24,268 nt of DNA. It comes from Prevotella sp. UBA4268. GTDB taxonomy: Bacteria; Bacteroidota; Bacteroidia; Bacteroidales; Bacteroidaceae. The DNA is taken from the NCBI GenBank assembly GCA_002395135.1, contig DGWC01000044.1, forward strand, positions 1 to 24,268. Direction: 5' to 3'. This document shows positions 1 through 8,700 of this stretch, piece after piece. Below the pieces are notes generated by a model. That model saw only the letters and a program-made list of their open reading frames with translations, was not told where the DNA came from and made no database searches. Position 1 is the stretch's first letter. Each line of letters starts with the position of its first letter. A program made the translations under genes and the position numbers.

Positions 1-19
1 TTTTTATTGCAAGGCTCTT

Positions 20-50
20 GAAAAAGAAAAAAGCAGCCTCAAAGGCTGCT
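20..50 (-). terminator. intrinsic terminator of the tRNA-fMet gene
   Basis: Read on the minus strand, AGCAGCC-TTTG-AGGCTGCT-like arms (AGCAGCC at 44-50 and GGCTGCT at 32-38) form a GC-rich hairpin followed by a run of T (TTTTTTCTTTTT). It lies directly behind the tRNA 3' end and is correctly oriented to end that transcript. Confidence 0.85.
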
Positions 51-54
51 ATAG

Positions 55-127
55 TTGCGGAGGCAGGATTCGAACTTGCGACCTCCAGGTTATGAGCCTG
101 GCGAGCTACCAACTGCTCCACTCCGCG
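55..127 (-). tRNA. initiator tRNA-Met (CAU)
   Basis: On the minus strand the 73 nt fold into a full cloverleaf. The acceptor stem has a C1-A72 mismatch followed by six good pairs, the D arm is GAGC/GCTC, the anticodon loop is CTCATAA (anticodon CAU) and the T loop is TTCGAAT. The unpaired C1-A72 and the A11-U24 pair of the D stem are the hallmarks of the formyl-methionine initiator and argue against elongator tRNA-Met. The 3' CCA is not encoded (the following bases are CTA), so it must be added by nucleotidyltransferase. The anticodon stem is CCAGG/CCTGG, so only two of the three classical G-C pairs next to the loop are present. Confidence 0.93.
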
Positions 128-147
128 ATATTTCTCTTAAGCGGGTG

Positions 148-179
148 CAAAATTACAAACTTTTTGTGAATTGTGCAAG
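148..179 (-). promoter_or_regulatory. promoter of the tRNA-fMet gene
   Basis: On the minus strand CTTG (one mismatch to TTTG) at 176-179 lies 20 bp before TAATTTTG at 148-155, matching the Bacteroidetes TTTG-N19/20-TAnnTTTG promoter. Transcription should start near 142, about 15 nt before the tRNA 5' end. Confidence 0.7.
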
Positions 180-521
180 TATATTTATGAAATATTTTTC
201 TTTTATACGTTGTTATATGTGATTTTTGATTAATTCACAACAATTTGTGGAATCAGCCATACCTATATGCGTCAATAATCTTTCAATTAGATATGGAAAT
301 CATTGCATAATCACCAATTTTGAGGATTATGTGTAATTATTGTTTTCCCGATATGGGTTATGCTTTCCTTGAAAAAATGTGCATGATTAGTTTGATGGAT
401 CAATCGGTCCAATAATAATGTGAACAATTCAAACCATAGTGATATTCTTGTTAATCATGAGGTGAAATGAGTGATCAGATGAAATATTAATCAGAAAGTG
501 AGATTAAATAATGTGTAAATA
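180..521. other. AT-rich spacer between divergent tRNA and tetR
   Basis: About 340 bp, strongly AT-rich, with stops in every frame. I see no open frame worth calling, no terminator and no clear repeat. It separates two divergent promoters and may hold further operator sites, but nothing specific can be supported. Confidence 0.5.
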
Positions 522-576
522 TTTGGTGATTTCAAATAAAAACAATAATTTTGCACACGATATTTATAATGTGCAA
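522..576 (+). promoter_or_regulatory. tetR promoter with overlapping palindromic operator
   Basis: TTTG at 522-525, a 20-bp spacer and TAATTTTG at 546-553 give a consensus Bacteroidetes promoter; the start point should be near 559. A palindrome TTGCACA (551-557) N12 TGTGCAA (570-576) overlaps the -7 box and the start site. A 26-bp inverted repeat placed there is what an autorepressing TetR protein would bind. The arms are seen directly; that TetR is the ligand is inferred. Confidence 0.65.
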
Positions 577-596
577 TTGAAACTGGAGGAGATATC

Positions 597-1190
597 ATGT
601 CTATATCCAAGACAAGACAACGGCTGGTAGATGTGGCCAGACAATTGTTCGCAAAGAACGGTCTGGAGAATACTACGATGAATGATATTGCTGTGGCTTC
701 AGGTAAAGGTCGCCGTACGCTTTATACATACTTCAAGAGTAAGGAGGATGTATATCAGGCAGTTATTGAGAGCGAGTTAGAGAGACTTTCAGATAAGATG
801 GATGAAGTCGCTAACATGAAAATTCGCCCGCAAGACAAGATTCTTGAGTTGATTTATACGCATCTTGACATGATTAAGGAGACCGTCATGCGCAACGGTA
901 ACCTTCGTGCTGCTTTTTTCCGTAACATTTGGATGGTGGAGAAGGTGCGTAAGAACTTCGATGAAGATGAACTGGAGATATTCCGCAAGGTATATTCCGA
1001 GGGTAAGGCCGTTGGTGAGTTTGAGGTAGACAATGTGGACTTGGTGGCAGATATCACGCATTATTGTATTAAAGGACTTGAGGTGCCATATATATGCGGT
1101 CGTATCGGTCATGGGTTGACGCCGGAAACGAGTAAACCGCTTGTTGCCAAGTTTGTATATGGTGCTTTGGGAAAGACGATTATCAAGTAA
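597..1190 (+). CDS. TetR/AcrR family transcriptional regulator
   Basis: A 197-residue dimeric DNA-binding regulator. The N-terminal helix-turn-helix is clear at about residues 25-50, with the TetR signature TTMNDIAVASGKGRRTLYTYF and the following KSKEDVY. The remaining 140 residues form the helical ligand and dimer domain, which is too variable to name a ligand. The ATG at 597 follows GGAGGA at 586-591, an unusually good ribosome site for this group. The gene has its own promoter with a palindrome over the start site, suggesting autorepression. fabG follows 85 bp downstream without a promoter I can see, so the pair is probably one transcript; an inference is that the regulator senses an acyl or lipid ligand and controls fabG. 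The last codons belong to the first copy of a 22-bp tandem repeat. Confidence 0.9.
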   Translation: MSISKTRQRLVDVARQLFAKNGLENTTMNDIAVASGKGRRTLYTYFKSKEDVYQAVIESELERLSDKMDEVANMKIRPQDKILELIYTHLDMIKETVMRNGNLRAAFFRNIWMVEKVRKNFDEDELEIFRKVYSEGKAVGEFEVDNVDLVADITHYCIKGLEVPYICGRIGHGLTPETSKPLVAKFVYGALGKTIIK

Positions 1191-1256
1191 TAACGAACTG
1201 ATTGTCAAGTAATAAAAAGTCGATTGTCAAGTAAAATAAAGACGGTTATCAAGTAA
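1178..1256 (+). repeat. four-copy tandem repeat, period 22 bp
   Basis: Core GATTATCAAGTAA recurs at 1178-1190, 1200-1212 (GATTGTCAAGTAA), 1222-1234 (GATTGTCAAGTAA) and 1244-1256 (GGTTATCAAGTAA). The offset is exactly 22 bp each time. Copy one is the 3' end of tetR including its stop; the others fill the gap to fabG and each repeats a TAA stop. Confidence 0.9.
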
Positions 1257-1275
1257 TTATAATTAATCAAGAACA

Positions 1276-2013
1276 ATGGGATTATTACAAGGTAAAACAG
1301 CCCTTATTACAGGTGCTGCCCGCGGTATCGGAAAAGCTATCGCGCTGAAGTTTGCTGCCGAAGGAGCAAACGTTGCATTCACTGATCTTGAGGTGAATCA
1401 GGAAACCGAGAATGAAATTGCCGCCTTGGGCGTAAAAGCAAAGAGTTATGCATCGAATGCTGCTGATTTTGCTCAGACCGAGGAAGTGGTGAAGATGGTA
1501 AAAGAAGAATTTGGCAGTATTGACATTCTTGTCAACAACGCTGGTATCACGAAAGACGGTTTGATGCTTCGCATGAGCGAGGCACAGTGGGATGCCGTTA
1601 TTGCTGTGAATCTGAAGAGTGCCTTCAATTTCATCCATGCTTGTGTGCCTATCATGATGCGTCAGCGTGGCGGTTCAATCATCAACATGGCCTCTGTGGT
1701 AGGTGTTCATGGCAATGCCGGACAGGCTAACTATGCTGCATCCAAGGCAGGATTGATTGCCCTTGCCAAGAGTATTGGTCAGGAAATGGGTCCCAAGGGT
1801 ATCCGTGCCAATGCCATCGCTCCTGGCTTTATCGATACTGCGATGACACAGGCACTGCCTGATGATATCCGCAAAGAGTGGATTAGCAAGATTCCTCTGC
1901 GTCGTGGCGGTACGGTAGACGATATTGCCAACACTGCTGTTTATCTGGCCAGCGACCTTTCAAGTTATGTAAGCGGTCAGGTGATTCAGGTTGACGGCGG
2001 TATGAACATGTAA
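1276..2013 (+). CDS. fabG: 3-oxoacyl-[acyl-carrier-protein] reductase
   Basis: NADPH-dependent reductase of the 3-ketoacyl-ACP intermediate in the type II fatty-acid elongation cycle, cytosolic and normally a tetramer. The 245 residues match the usual FabG length. Visible motifs are the cofactor loop TGAARGIG (residues 12-19), NNAG (87-90), and the catalytic set N112, S140, Y153, K157 (the latter two in YAASK), then PGFIDTAM and the C-terminal SGQVIQVDGG. Because classical short-chain reductases share these motifs, a different substrate is possible, but close agreement over the full length favours FabG. No promoter is visible between tetR and this gene, and a strong terminator follows, so tetR-fabG looks like a two-gene unit. 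The ATG at 1276 has no Shine-Dalgarno, normal for Bacteroidetes. Confidence 0.93.
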   Translation: MGLLQGKTALITGAARGIGKAIALKFAAEGANVAFTDLEVNQETENEIAALGVKAKSYASNAADFAQTEEVVKMVKEEFGSIDILVNNAGITKDGLMLRMSEAQWDAVIAVNLKSAFNFIHACVPIMMRQRGGSIINMASVVGVHGNAGQANYAASKAGLIALAKSIGQEMGPKGIRANAIAPGFIDTAMTQALPDDIRKEWISKIPLRRGGTVDDIANTAVYLASDLSSYVSGQVIQVDGGMNM

Positions 2014-2038
2014 TATTGTTCTTCCTTATAGAATCATC

Positions 2039-2072
2039 AGAGGCGCTCCTGCAACAGGGAGCGCCTCTTTTT
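2039..2072 (+). terminator. intrinsic terminator after fabG
   Basis: AGAGGCGCTCC (2039-2049) and GGAGCGCCTCT (2058-2068) form a perfect 11-bp stem with an 8-nt loop, followed directly by T residues. On the minus strand no T run follows, so it serves the tetR-fabG transcript rather than the convergent glucosidase gene. Confidence 0.93.
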
Positions 2073-2105
2073 TATTGGATCTGAATAGGATACTGTTCCT
2101 TGCTG

Positions 2106-4487
2106 TCATTCGATGTTATGCGTGTCCCACACCTTGGTCTTGGTGCATGTGACGTTTTTTGTCAGATTGCCCACTTTCAAGATGAAGTCGCCCTCTTCGA
2201 GCGTCCAGCGACAGTCTGCTCCCACAAAGGCCAAGTTCTTGGCTGGCAACTGGAAGGTGACAGTCTTTGTTTCGCCAGGTGCTAAGTCAATCTTGGTGAA
2301 GTCGCGCAGTCGTCGGTTGTCAGGAACGATGCTGGCCACAAGGTCGCTGGAGTAAAGCAGTACGGCTTCCTTGCCAGCGCGGCTGCCAGTATTCTTGACA
2401 TCGACTGTGACGGTCAGCACATCGTCAGCGGTGAAGGTTGGAATATTGTTTGCAGATAAACTGGTCTTTTCAGATTTGGAGTCGGGTTGTGAGTTGGTGT
2501 TGACGCGGAGGTTGGCGTATTCGAAGGTCGTGTAGGAGAGTCCATATCCGAAAGGCCACTGCAGACTAACCTTTGCATCGTAGTTGTAGGCACCGGCCAT
2601 GGTGCCGATCACCTCGCTTACCTTGTAGTCGTAGGTGTTGAGCGAGTTGATCTCTCTTGGATATGTGTATGGCATCTTGGCCGAGAAGTTTGCTTCACCG
2701 CTCAGCAGGTTTGTCAGTGCATCGGCACCGTAGTTGCCGGGCAGGAAGATATCGACGACGGCCTTGGCCAGTGGTTCGATGTCGGCGATGAGTCGTGGAC
2801 GGCCTTCATTCAGCACAAGGATGATGGGTTTGCCGGTTTTGGCCAGTGCCTTAACCAGGTTACGCTGATTGTCGGACAGCCAGAGGTCGTTAAGGTTGCC
2901 CGGAGTTTCGGTGTACGAGTTCTCACCGATGCAAGCAATGATGACATCGGCTTGTTGGGCGGCACTGACGGCGCGGTCTATCTGCGGCTCGTTTTCTTCG
3001 TAGTACTGTCCCTGCTCGTTGTAGGTGACACCTTGCTCGAGGATAATGTTTTCCTTACCATATTTATTGCAGAGGGCCTCGTAGATGGTATTGTACTTTT
3101 CTGCCAGGTCCTCGGCCTTGGACCCCTGCCATGTGTAACTCCAGCCGCCGTTCAGACAGCGCATCTGGTTGGCATTGGGGCCAGTGAGAAGGATTCTCTT
3201 TGAAGGTGTGGTGGGGAGGGGGAGGATGTTGCCCTCGTTCTTCAGGAGGACGATGCTCTCTTCTGCGGCGCGGAGCGACTTCTGTGCAAACTCGTCAGAG
3301 CCGAACTTCTCGTATCCTTTACCTCCGGTGTTGGGCTGGTCGAACAGTCCCAGGCGGTATTTCAGTCTGAGTATGCGTCGCACGGCATCGTCGATGCGGC
3401 TCATGGGTACTTTTCCTTCTTGGACCAGTTCCTTGAGAAGTATGCAGAAGTCCACGCTATAGGGATCCATGGACATGTCGATGCCTGCGTTGATGGCCAG
3501 TCGAATGGCATCCTTCTTGTCCTTGGCAACGTGCTCACGCTGGAACAGATTGTTGATGTCGGCCCAGTCGGTGACCAGCATACCATCCCACTGCAGGTCT
3601 TCCTTAAGCCACTTGGTCAGCAGTTCGTAACTGGCATGTACGGGCACGCCGTTGATACTGGCCGAGTTGACCATTATGGTAAGCGTTCCTGCCATTGCGG
3701 CCTGTCTGAAGGGCTCGAAGTATTTTTCGCGCAACATCTGTGGCGACACATAGGCTGGTGTGCGGTCCTTGCCGCTCCATGGAGCACCGTATGCCATGTA
3801 GTGCTTGGTGCTGGTGCCCACGTTGTATCGTCCCAAGTGGTTGGGGTCATCACCTTGGTATCCCTTGATTTCAGCCACTACCATCTTCGAATTGACCACG
3901 GCATCCTCGCCGAAACTCTCCCAGATGCGCGGCCAGCGTGGGTCACGGCCCAGGTCAACGACGGGATTGTATACCCAAGGACAGTTGGCGGCGCGGCTTT
4001 CGTATGCCGTTACTTCGGCCATCTCGCGTGCCAGATCTGTGTTGAACGATGCGCCGAGGTTGATGGGCTGTGGGAACAGTGTTCCGCCCTGTGTGTAGGT
4101 GACGCCGTGGTTGTGGTCCAGTCCGTAAACATCGGGTATGCCAGTGTACTCGATTGACTTCTGCTGTATCAGCCTGATCCATTTCTGCCACTGCTCAATG
4201 CTGGCGGCTCTGGTGCCCGGAGTGTTCAGTATGGATCCTATCTTGTACTTCTGTATGGTGGTGTCGAGCATCTGTTCGTTCATCTGCCACTGTCCGCTGG
4301 CATCGCGCTGTCCCATGATGTCAAGGTTCAGTTCGAGCATCTGTCCTACTTTCTCGTCGAGTGTCATGCGGGCGAGTTGTTTCTCAATCTTTGCTTCCAG
4401 TTTGGCATCGCGTGGGATAGCGGGCCTCTGCGCGATGCCGAATGTTGCTACCGTCAGCAGCGCCAGTGTGAGTATTTCCTTTTTCAT
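2106..4487 (-). CDS. bglX: exported family GH3 beta-glucosidase
   Basis: Glycoside hydrolase of family 3, which releases glucose or a related sugar from the non-reducing end of beta-linked oligosaccharides by a retaining mechanism. The 793 residues start with a signal peptide (residues 1-19, ending FGIAQ), so the enzyme acts in the periplasm. Domains in order: GH3 N-terminal barrel (about 35-375), with the nucleophile D307 in LVTDWADI and the substrate-binding stretch [11 protein letters not shown]3 C-terminal domain (about 410-640), with the GENSYTE motif (E522 and E527, one of which should be the acid/base, by comparison with plant ExoI-type enzymes); and an Fn3-like domain (about 690-780). 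The architecture is that of BglX-type enzymes; the exact substrate (cello-, xyloglucan- or laminari-oligosaccharides) cannot be read. It stands alone, with no SusC/SusD pair nearby. The symbol is a family-level assignment. Confidence 0.88.
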   Translation of the reverse strand: MKKEILTLALLTVATFGIAQRPAIPRDAKLEAKIEKQLARMTLDEKVGQMLELNLDIMGQRDASGQWQMNEQMLDTTIQKYKIGSILNTPGTRAASIEQWQKWIRLIQQKSIEYTGIPDVYGLDHNHGVTYTQGGTLFPQPINLGASFNTDLAREMAEVTAYESRAANCPWVYNPVVDLGRDPRWPRIWESFGEDAVVNSKMVVAEIKGYQGDDPNHLGRYNVGTSTKHYMAYGAPWSGKDRTPAYVSPQMLREKYFEPFRQAAMAGTLTIMVNSASINGVPVHASYELLTKWLKEDLQWDGMLVTDWADINNLFQREHVAKDKKDAIRLAINAGIDMSMDPYSVDFCILLKELVQEGKVPMSRIDDAVRRILRLKYRLGLFDQPNTGGKGYEKFGSDEFAQKSLRAAEESIVLLKNEGNILPLPTTPSKRILLTGPNANQMRCLNGGWSYTWQGSKAEDLAEKYNTIYEALCNKYGKENIILEQGVTYNEQGQYYEENEPQIDRAVSAAQQADVIIACIGENSYTETPGNLNDLWLSDNQRNLVKALAKTGKPIILVLNEGRPRLIADIEPLAKAVVDIFLPGNYGADALTNLLSGEANFSAKMPYTYPREINSLNTYDYKVSEVIGTMAGAYNYDAKVSLQWPFGYGLSYTTFEYANLRVNTNSQPDSKSEKTSLSANNIPTFTADDVLTVTVDVKNTGSRAGKEAVLLYSSDLVASIVPDNRRLRDFTKIDLAPGETKTVTFQLPAKNLAFVGADCRWTLEEGDFILKVGNLTKNVTCTKTKVWDTHNIE

Positions 4488-4519
4488 ATAGGTTTTTAGT
4501 GCTTGATTAATATATGGTG

Positions 4520-4572
4520 CAAAGGTACGAAAACTTTTCGGTAATATATATAATAAGGTGTAAAAGTTTTCG
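4520..4572 (-). promoter_or_regulatory. bglX promoter with operator-like palindromes
   Basis: On the minus strand TACCTTTG (4527-4520) fits the -7 consensus; no good -33 TTTG is present, which suggests activator dependence or a weak promoter. Just upstream of it lies a 13-bp palindrome CGAAAACTTTTCG (4528-4540) and 32 bp further a degenerate copy GTAAAAGTTTTCG (4560-4572). Two similar palindromes three helical turns apart, touching the -7 box, look like regulator sites. Function is inferred. Confidence 0.5.
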
Positions 4573-4582
4573 GCGATACTTC

Positions 4583-4612
4583 TTTGTATTGTCTTTCTTA
4601 TTTGTATCTATG
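4583..4612 (+). promoter_or_regulatory. possible promoter upstream of the structured RNA
   Basis: TTTG (4583-4586), an 18-bp spacer and TATCTATG (4605-4612, one mismatch to TAnnTTTG). If used, transcription would begin near 4619, about 95 nt before the closed RNA structure. Weak: spacing is short and the -7 box imperfect. Confidence 0.3.
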
Positions 4613-4712
4613 AAGGCGTATGATGTAAACATCTTAATGACGGAATAACTAAGATATGGCGAACGTCTGCAGAACGCGAACTGTATACGCTCTCCTGTGC
4701 ATGACAATCCTT

Positions 4713-4911
4713 GAGAAGAAAGAGTTTTGATACTCCGCTCGAGGTATTTTTCTCGAAGGGAAACGTGAGATATGACGGCTCATGGTGTTTCTTCGACAAC
4801 CAGTATGACTATAATACTTCTCACGATGGTACTAATCCCGCACTGGAGCGATCGGCTTCCGTTGCGGGGCGGTTTCACGGGAGTCAGTTTTCCCACTACC
4901 GCTTTCTTTTC
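4713..4911 (+). ncRNA. candidate structured non-coding RNA, about 199 nt
   Basis: The ends pair: GAGAAGAAAG (4713-4722) with CTTTCTTTTC (4902-4911), ten pairs with one G-U. Inside are further stems: TCGAG 4739-4743 with CTCGA 4752-4756; CGTGAG 4764-4769 with CTCACG 4820-4825; CCCGCA 4837-4842 with TGCGGG 4863-4868 (with GGAGC/GCTTCC inside); GCGGT 4869-4873 with ACCGC 4898-4902, containing GGGA/TCCC. A strong terminator follows on the same strand at 4943-4975. The length and end-to-end pairing resemble 6S RNA, but I cannot confirm that family; SRP, tmRNA and RNase P signatures are absent. Short frames on both strands overlap it and have no recognisable protein features. Confidence 0.5.
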
Positions 4912-4942
4912 ATCCTTTAATCCGTGTTATACATAATAAAAT

Positions 4943-4975
4943 CGGACTGGCCGTTTGGTCAGTCCATTTTTTATT
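4943..4975 (+). terminator. intrinsic terminator upstream of the pseudouridine synthase gene
   Basis: GGACTGGCC-GTTT-GGTCAGTCC forms a 9-bp stem (one G-U) followed by ATTTTTTATT. It ends a plus-strand transcript from the gene-poor stretch 4620-4920. The minus strand also has a T-rich tail (GATTTTATTA), so it may work in both directions. Confidence 0.85.
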
Positions 4976-4985
4976 CGTAAATTTG
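4954..4985 (+). promoter_or_regulatory. promoter of the pseudouridine synthase gene
   Basis: TTTG (4954-4957), a 20-bp spacer and TAAATTTG (4978-4985) match the consensus exactly. The -33 box lies in the loop of the preceding terminator. With a start point 6-8 nt after the -7 box, the mRNA would begin about 1-4 nt before the ATG at 4995, giving a leaderless or nearly leaderless message. Confidence 0.75.
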
Positions 4986-4994
4986 TCCCCAGTT

Positions 4995-5672
4995 ATGCAG
5001 GTGATATACGAAGACAACCACATCATCATCGTCTCAAAGCAGAGCGGCGAGATAGTGCAGGGTGATAAGACCGGCGACCGGCCACTGTCGGAGACGGTCA
5101 AGGACTACATCAAAGAGAAGTACCAGAAACCAGGGGCGGTGTTCTTGGGCGTTGTGCACCGGTTGGACCGTCCGGTGTCGGGACTTGTGGTCTTTGCCCG
5201 CACGTCCAAGGCATTGGCACGTCTGAACGATATGTTTCGCAATGGTGAAGTGCACAAAACCTATTGGGCCATCACCCATGAGCGGCCAGAACCGCTGCAA
5301 GGAACGCTCACTCATTGGCTGGTGCGCGATGAGAAGCAGAACAAGAGTCGCGCCTATAACCGCCAAGTGCCTCATTCCAAGCAGGCTGTGCTGGACTATA
5401 GAGTGATTGGCGCTTCCACCAACTATACACTGGTTGAGGTAAACCTGCGCACGGGCCGTCACCATCAGATACGTTGCCAGTTGGCAAAGATGGGCTGTCC
5501 CATCCGTGGTGACCTGAAATACGGTGCCAAGCGTTCCAATCCCGACGGTAGCATCTCGCTGTTGGCGCGCAAGGTGGAGTTTATCCATCCTGTGAGCAAG
5601 CAGAAAATCAGCGTGGAAGCACCGTTGCCGAATGAGAATCTGTGGCAGTCGTTTGACTTGAAACCGCTGTAG
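4995..5672 (+). CDS. RluA-family RNA pseudouridine synthase
   Basis: Isomerises uridine to pseudouridine in rRNA or tRNA. The 225 residues hold one RluA catalytic domain. The key motif GVVHRLDRPVSGLVVFAR carries the catalytic aspartate D58 in HRLD; further conserved parts are the tyrosine motif region KTYWAI and the closing GRHHQIRCQLA with GDLKYG. There is no N-terminal S4 domain, so it belongs to the short RluA/TruC-like group; the modified position cannot be told from sequence. An in-frame TTG at 4983 would add four residues, but it lies inside the -7 box, so the ATG at 4995 is chosen. It has its own promoter and is followed after 92 bp by tamB, which has a separate promoter. Confidence 0.9.
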   Translation: MQVIYEDNHIIIVSKQSGEIVQGDKTGDRPLSETVKDYIKEKYQKPGAVFLGVVHRLDRPVSGLVVFARTSKALARLNDMFRNGEVHKTYWAITHERPEPLQGTLTHWLVRDEKQNKSRAYNRQVPHSKQAVLDYRVIGASTNYTLVEVNLRTGRHHQIRCQLAKMGCPIRGDLKYGAKRSNPDGSISLLARKVEFIHPVSKQKISVEAPLPNENLWQSFDLKPL

Positions 5673-5713
5673 CCGTCATTGATGGGGTGATTCATAAAAA
5701 ATGCAAGTTGAAA

Positions 5714-5745
5714 TTTGCATCCCATCTTTGTTTTTTGTATCTTTG
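5714..5745 (+). promoter_or_regulatory. tamB-tamL promoter
   Basis: TTTG (5714-5717), a 20-bp spacer and TATCTTTG (5738-5745) match the Bacteroidetes consensus fully. The start point should fall near 5751, about 14 nt before the ATG at 5765. This places the longer open frame starting at 5687 partly upstream of transcription. Confidence 0.85.
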
Positions 5746-5764
5746 CAACCACAATCCTGTTGCT

Positions 5765-8700
5765 ATGAAGCGTGCTTTGAAGTGGGCAGTGATAGCCGTT
5801 CTTGTCCCCATACTGTTGGTCCTCTTGCTGGCAGTATTGCTTTACCTTCCCCCAGTACAGAACTGGGCGGTGAAGCAGGTGGCTCGTGTCGCCTCCGAAA
5901 AGACGGGCATGGAGATTACTGTAGAGCATGTAAACCTGGAGTTCCCTCTGAATCTTGGCGTTGAAGGTCTGCGTGTATTGCAGCCCAACGACTCGCTTCC
6001 CCAACAGAAAGACACCGTGGCTGATGTGAGAAAACTGGTGGTTGACGTGCAGTTGTGGCCGCTCTTTAAGAAGCAAGTAGAGATAGACGCACTGGAGTTT
6101 AACAGTCTCACTTTCAATACGGTTGATTTTATACCTGACACCCGCGTGAAGGGAAAGGCCGGAAAACTGTCGTTGGAGAGCCACGGTATCGATTTGCGAG
6201 TAGAAACACTCCGTGTCAACGAGGCATTGCTTGCCGATGCGCAGGTGTTGGTGGAGTTGAGCGACACCGTTCCGCCTGATACCACGGAGAGCAAGAATGC
6301 TTGGAAGATTCTCGTTGACAAGTTGAGCGTAGAGCGAAGCGATGTGGCAGTCCGCATGCCTGGCGATTCACTGCGCGTGGCCGCCCATTTGGGAAACACG
6401 GTTGCAGCCAATGGCTATTTCGATCTGGATAAAGGCGAATATTGCGTAGGCAGTCTCGAATGGCAAGGAGGTCTCAACTACGATCAGCGTTTCGAACCCC
6501 GCACCAAGGGATTCGACTATAATCACCTTTCTCTTTCTGATGTCAACATCGGTGTAGACTCATTGTATTATTGCAGCCCGAAGTTGAATCTTATACTCAG
6601 AAATTGTTCATTGAAGGAGCAGAGCGGTCTGGAAATCACCGAGTTATCAGGTCCGGTTTCCTTAGATTCCGTGCGCGTTCATCTACCCGATGTGCGTTTG
6701 CGCACGCCCGAATCATCATTAGATGCCCATGTGGTGATGGATATGGATGCCTTCAGCAGCCAGTCGCCAGGAAAGATCCATGTCTCTGCCGACGGTTCTT
6801 TAGGCAAGCAGGACCTCATGAGGTTCATGGGCGGCATGCCGACACAGTTTGTGCGCAAGTGGCCTAATCAGCCGCTCACGGTGAAAACGGTGATGGCTGG
6901 CAATATGAAACGCATGGAGGTGGCCGGATTGAATGCCAAACTGCCCGGTGCTTTCAATATCCATGCCAAGGGAACCCTTGGGAACCTTGACGATATGGAC
7001 CGTTTGCAGGCAGACCTCACCATGGATGCCAAGACAGAAAACCTGGCGTTTGCCACAGCCCTTGCCGATGCTAAGACCATGGAAGGCATACGCATACCCC
7101 AAGGAATCGGCATCAATGGCAAGGTGAAAATCGACGGCAGCCGCTATCATGCCGACCTCATCGCAACCGAGGGGCGCGGCCGCGTCAGCGTGAAGGGCAG
7201 CATCGACACCCGCTCCATGCAATACCAGGCATCCGTGAAGGCCAACAACCTGCATATCAAGCATTTCCTTCCTTCCTCAGATATGGGTGCCTTCACCGGC
7301 AACATCAATTTGAAAGGAGCGGGAACCGATATGCTCTCGTCGAAGACGCAGATGAACGCCACTGCCCAGATCACGAAATTCAGTTACGGCCAGTATAATC
7401 TTGACGGCATGGATGGCACGGCAACGATTGGCAAAGGCAAGGTGCACGCAGACATCGTGGCCAACAATCCCTTGCTTCAGGGGCTGATTACGTTGGATGC
7501 TTTGACTGGAAAGAAAGTCCTGAATGCTACGGTGGCGGCCGACTTGCATCATGCTGATCTCTACAACTTGCATCTTGTTGATGAGCCGATGACGGTTTCG
7601 CTTTGCGGCCATTTCGATATTGCCACCGATATGGATGATTATTACAAGGTTCAGGGCATGGCTTCCGACATCACCATACGCAGTAAAGAAGACGTTTATC
7701 GCCCCGACGACATCGTGACGGATGTGCTTACGCGTCGCGATACCACGCACGCCGTGGTGGATTGTGGCGATTTTCATTTAGACATGGACGCGTCTGGCGG
7801 ATATAAGCAACTGATGAAGGTGGGCGATCATCTGATTTCGGAAGTAAAGAATCAACTCCGGGAGAAGCACATCGACCAGATGGCGCTGCGCGAGCGCTTC
7901 CCTGTGGCACGAATCGACCTGCAAACAGGCAGCGACAACTTTTTCAGCAGGATGCTGGAACGACAGGGCTATCTCTTTGAAAAGGCCGATATCCACATGA
8001 CCACTTCGCCGCGCGATGGACTAAACGGACAAATCAAGATGTTGTCGCTGATGGCCGACAGCATACAACTGGACACCTTGCGGCTCAATTTCGTCTCTGA
8101 CAGCACCAATATCACCTTCAACGGGCAGGTGCGCAACAATGTAAAGAACCCGCAGTTCGTGTTCAACACGCTTTTCGACGGTTTCTTGATGGAGCGCGGA
8201 GCCGGTGTCAATGTGCGTTATTATGATGCGCAGGACAAACTGGGTGTGCGCTTGGGTGCTGAAGCGGCTATGGAGGAGAACGGCATCCGCCTGCATCTGA
8301 AGAGCAAGGATGCCGTCATCGCCTATCGCGATGCGCATATCAATGAAGACAATTACGTCTTTCTTGCCGACAACCGCCGCGTGTCGGCCAATCTCGACAT
8401 CCTGGCCGAGGATGGAACGGGTGTGAAACTGTATTCTAACGACGATAACGAGGAGGCACTTCAAGACCTGACACTCTCGCTCAACAGGCTGAATCTGGAG
8501 GAAATCATTTCCGTTTTGCCCTATATGCCGAAAGTCACCGGATTCGTCAATGGCGACTATCACATCGTGCAAGAAGGCAGCCAACTGACCGTTTCCTCAT
8601 CCATGGATGTAGATAAACTGACCTATGAGGGCAGTGCCATGGGCAATCTGGGCATGGAGTTTGTCTATATGCCGAGCGACGACGGCTCCCACTATGTTGA

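Noticed and set aside
2039..2068. Bidirectional terminator shared by fabG and bglX
   Set aside because: No T run follows the stem on the minus strand.
3420..4157. 245-codon frame opposite bglX
   Set aside because: Complete overlap with a GH3 gene whose catalytic motifs are intact; a shadow of its codon bias.
4711..4920. 69-codon ATG frame on the plus strand (and 63-66-codon frames on the minus strand) between bglX and the pseudouridine synthase gene
   Set aside because: No protein features, and the sequence is better explained by nested RNA stems shared by all frames.
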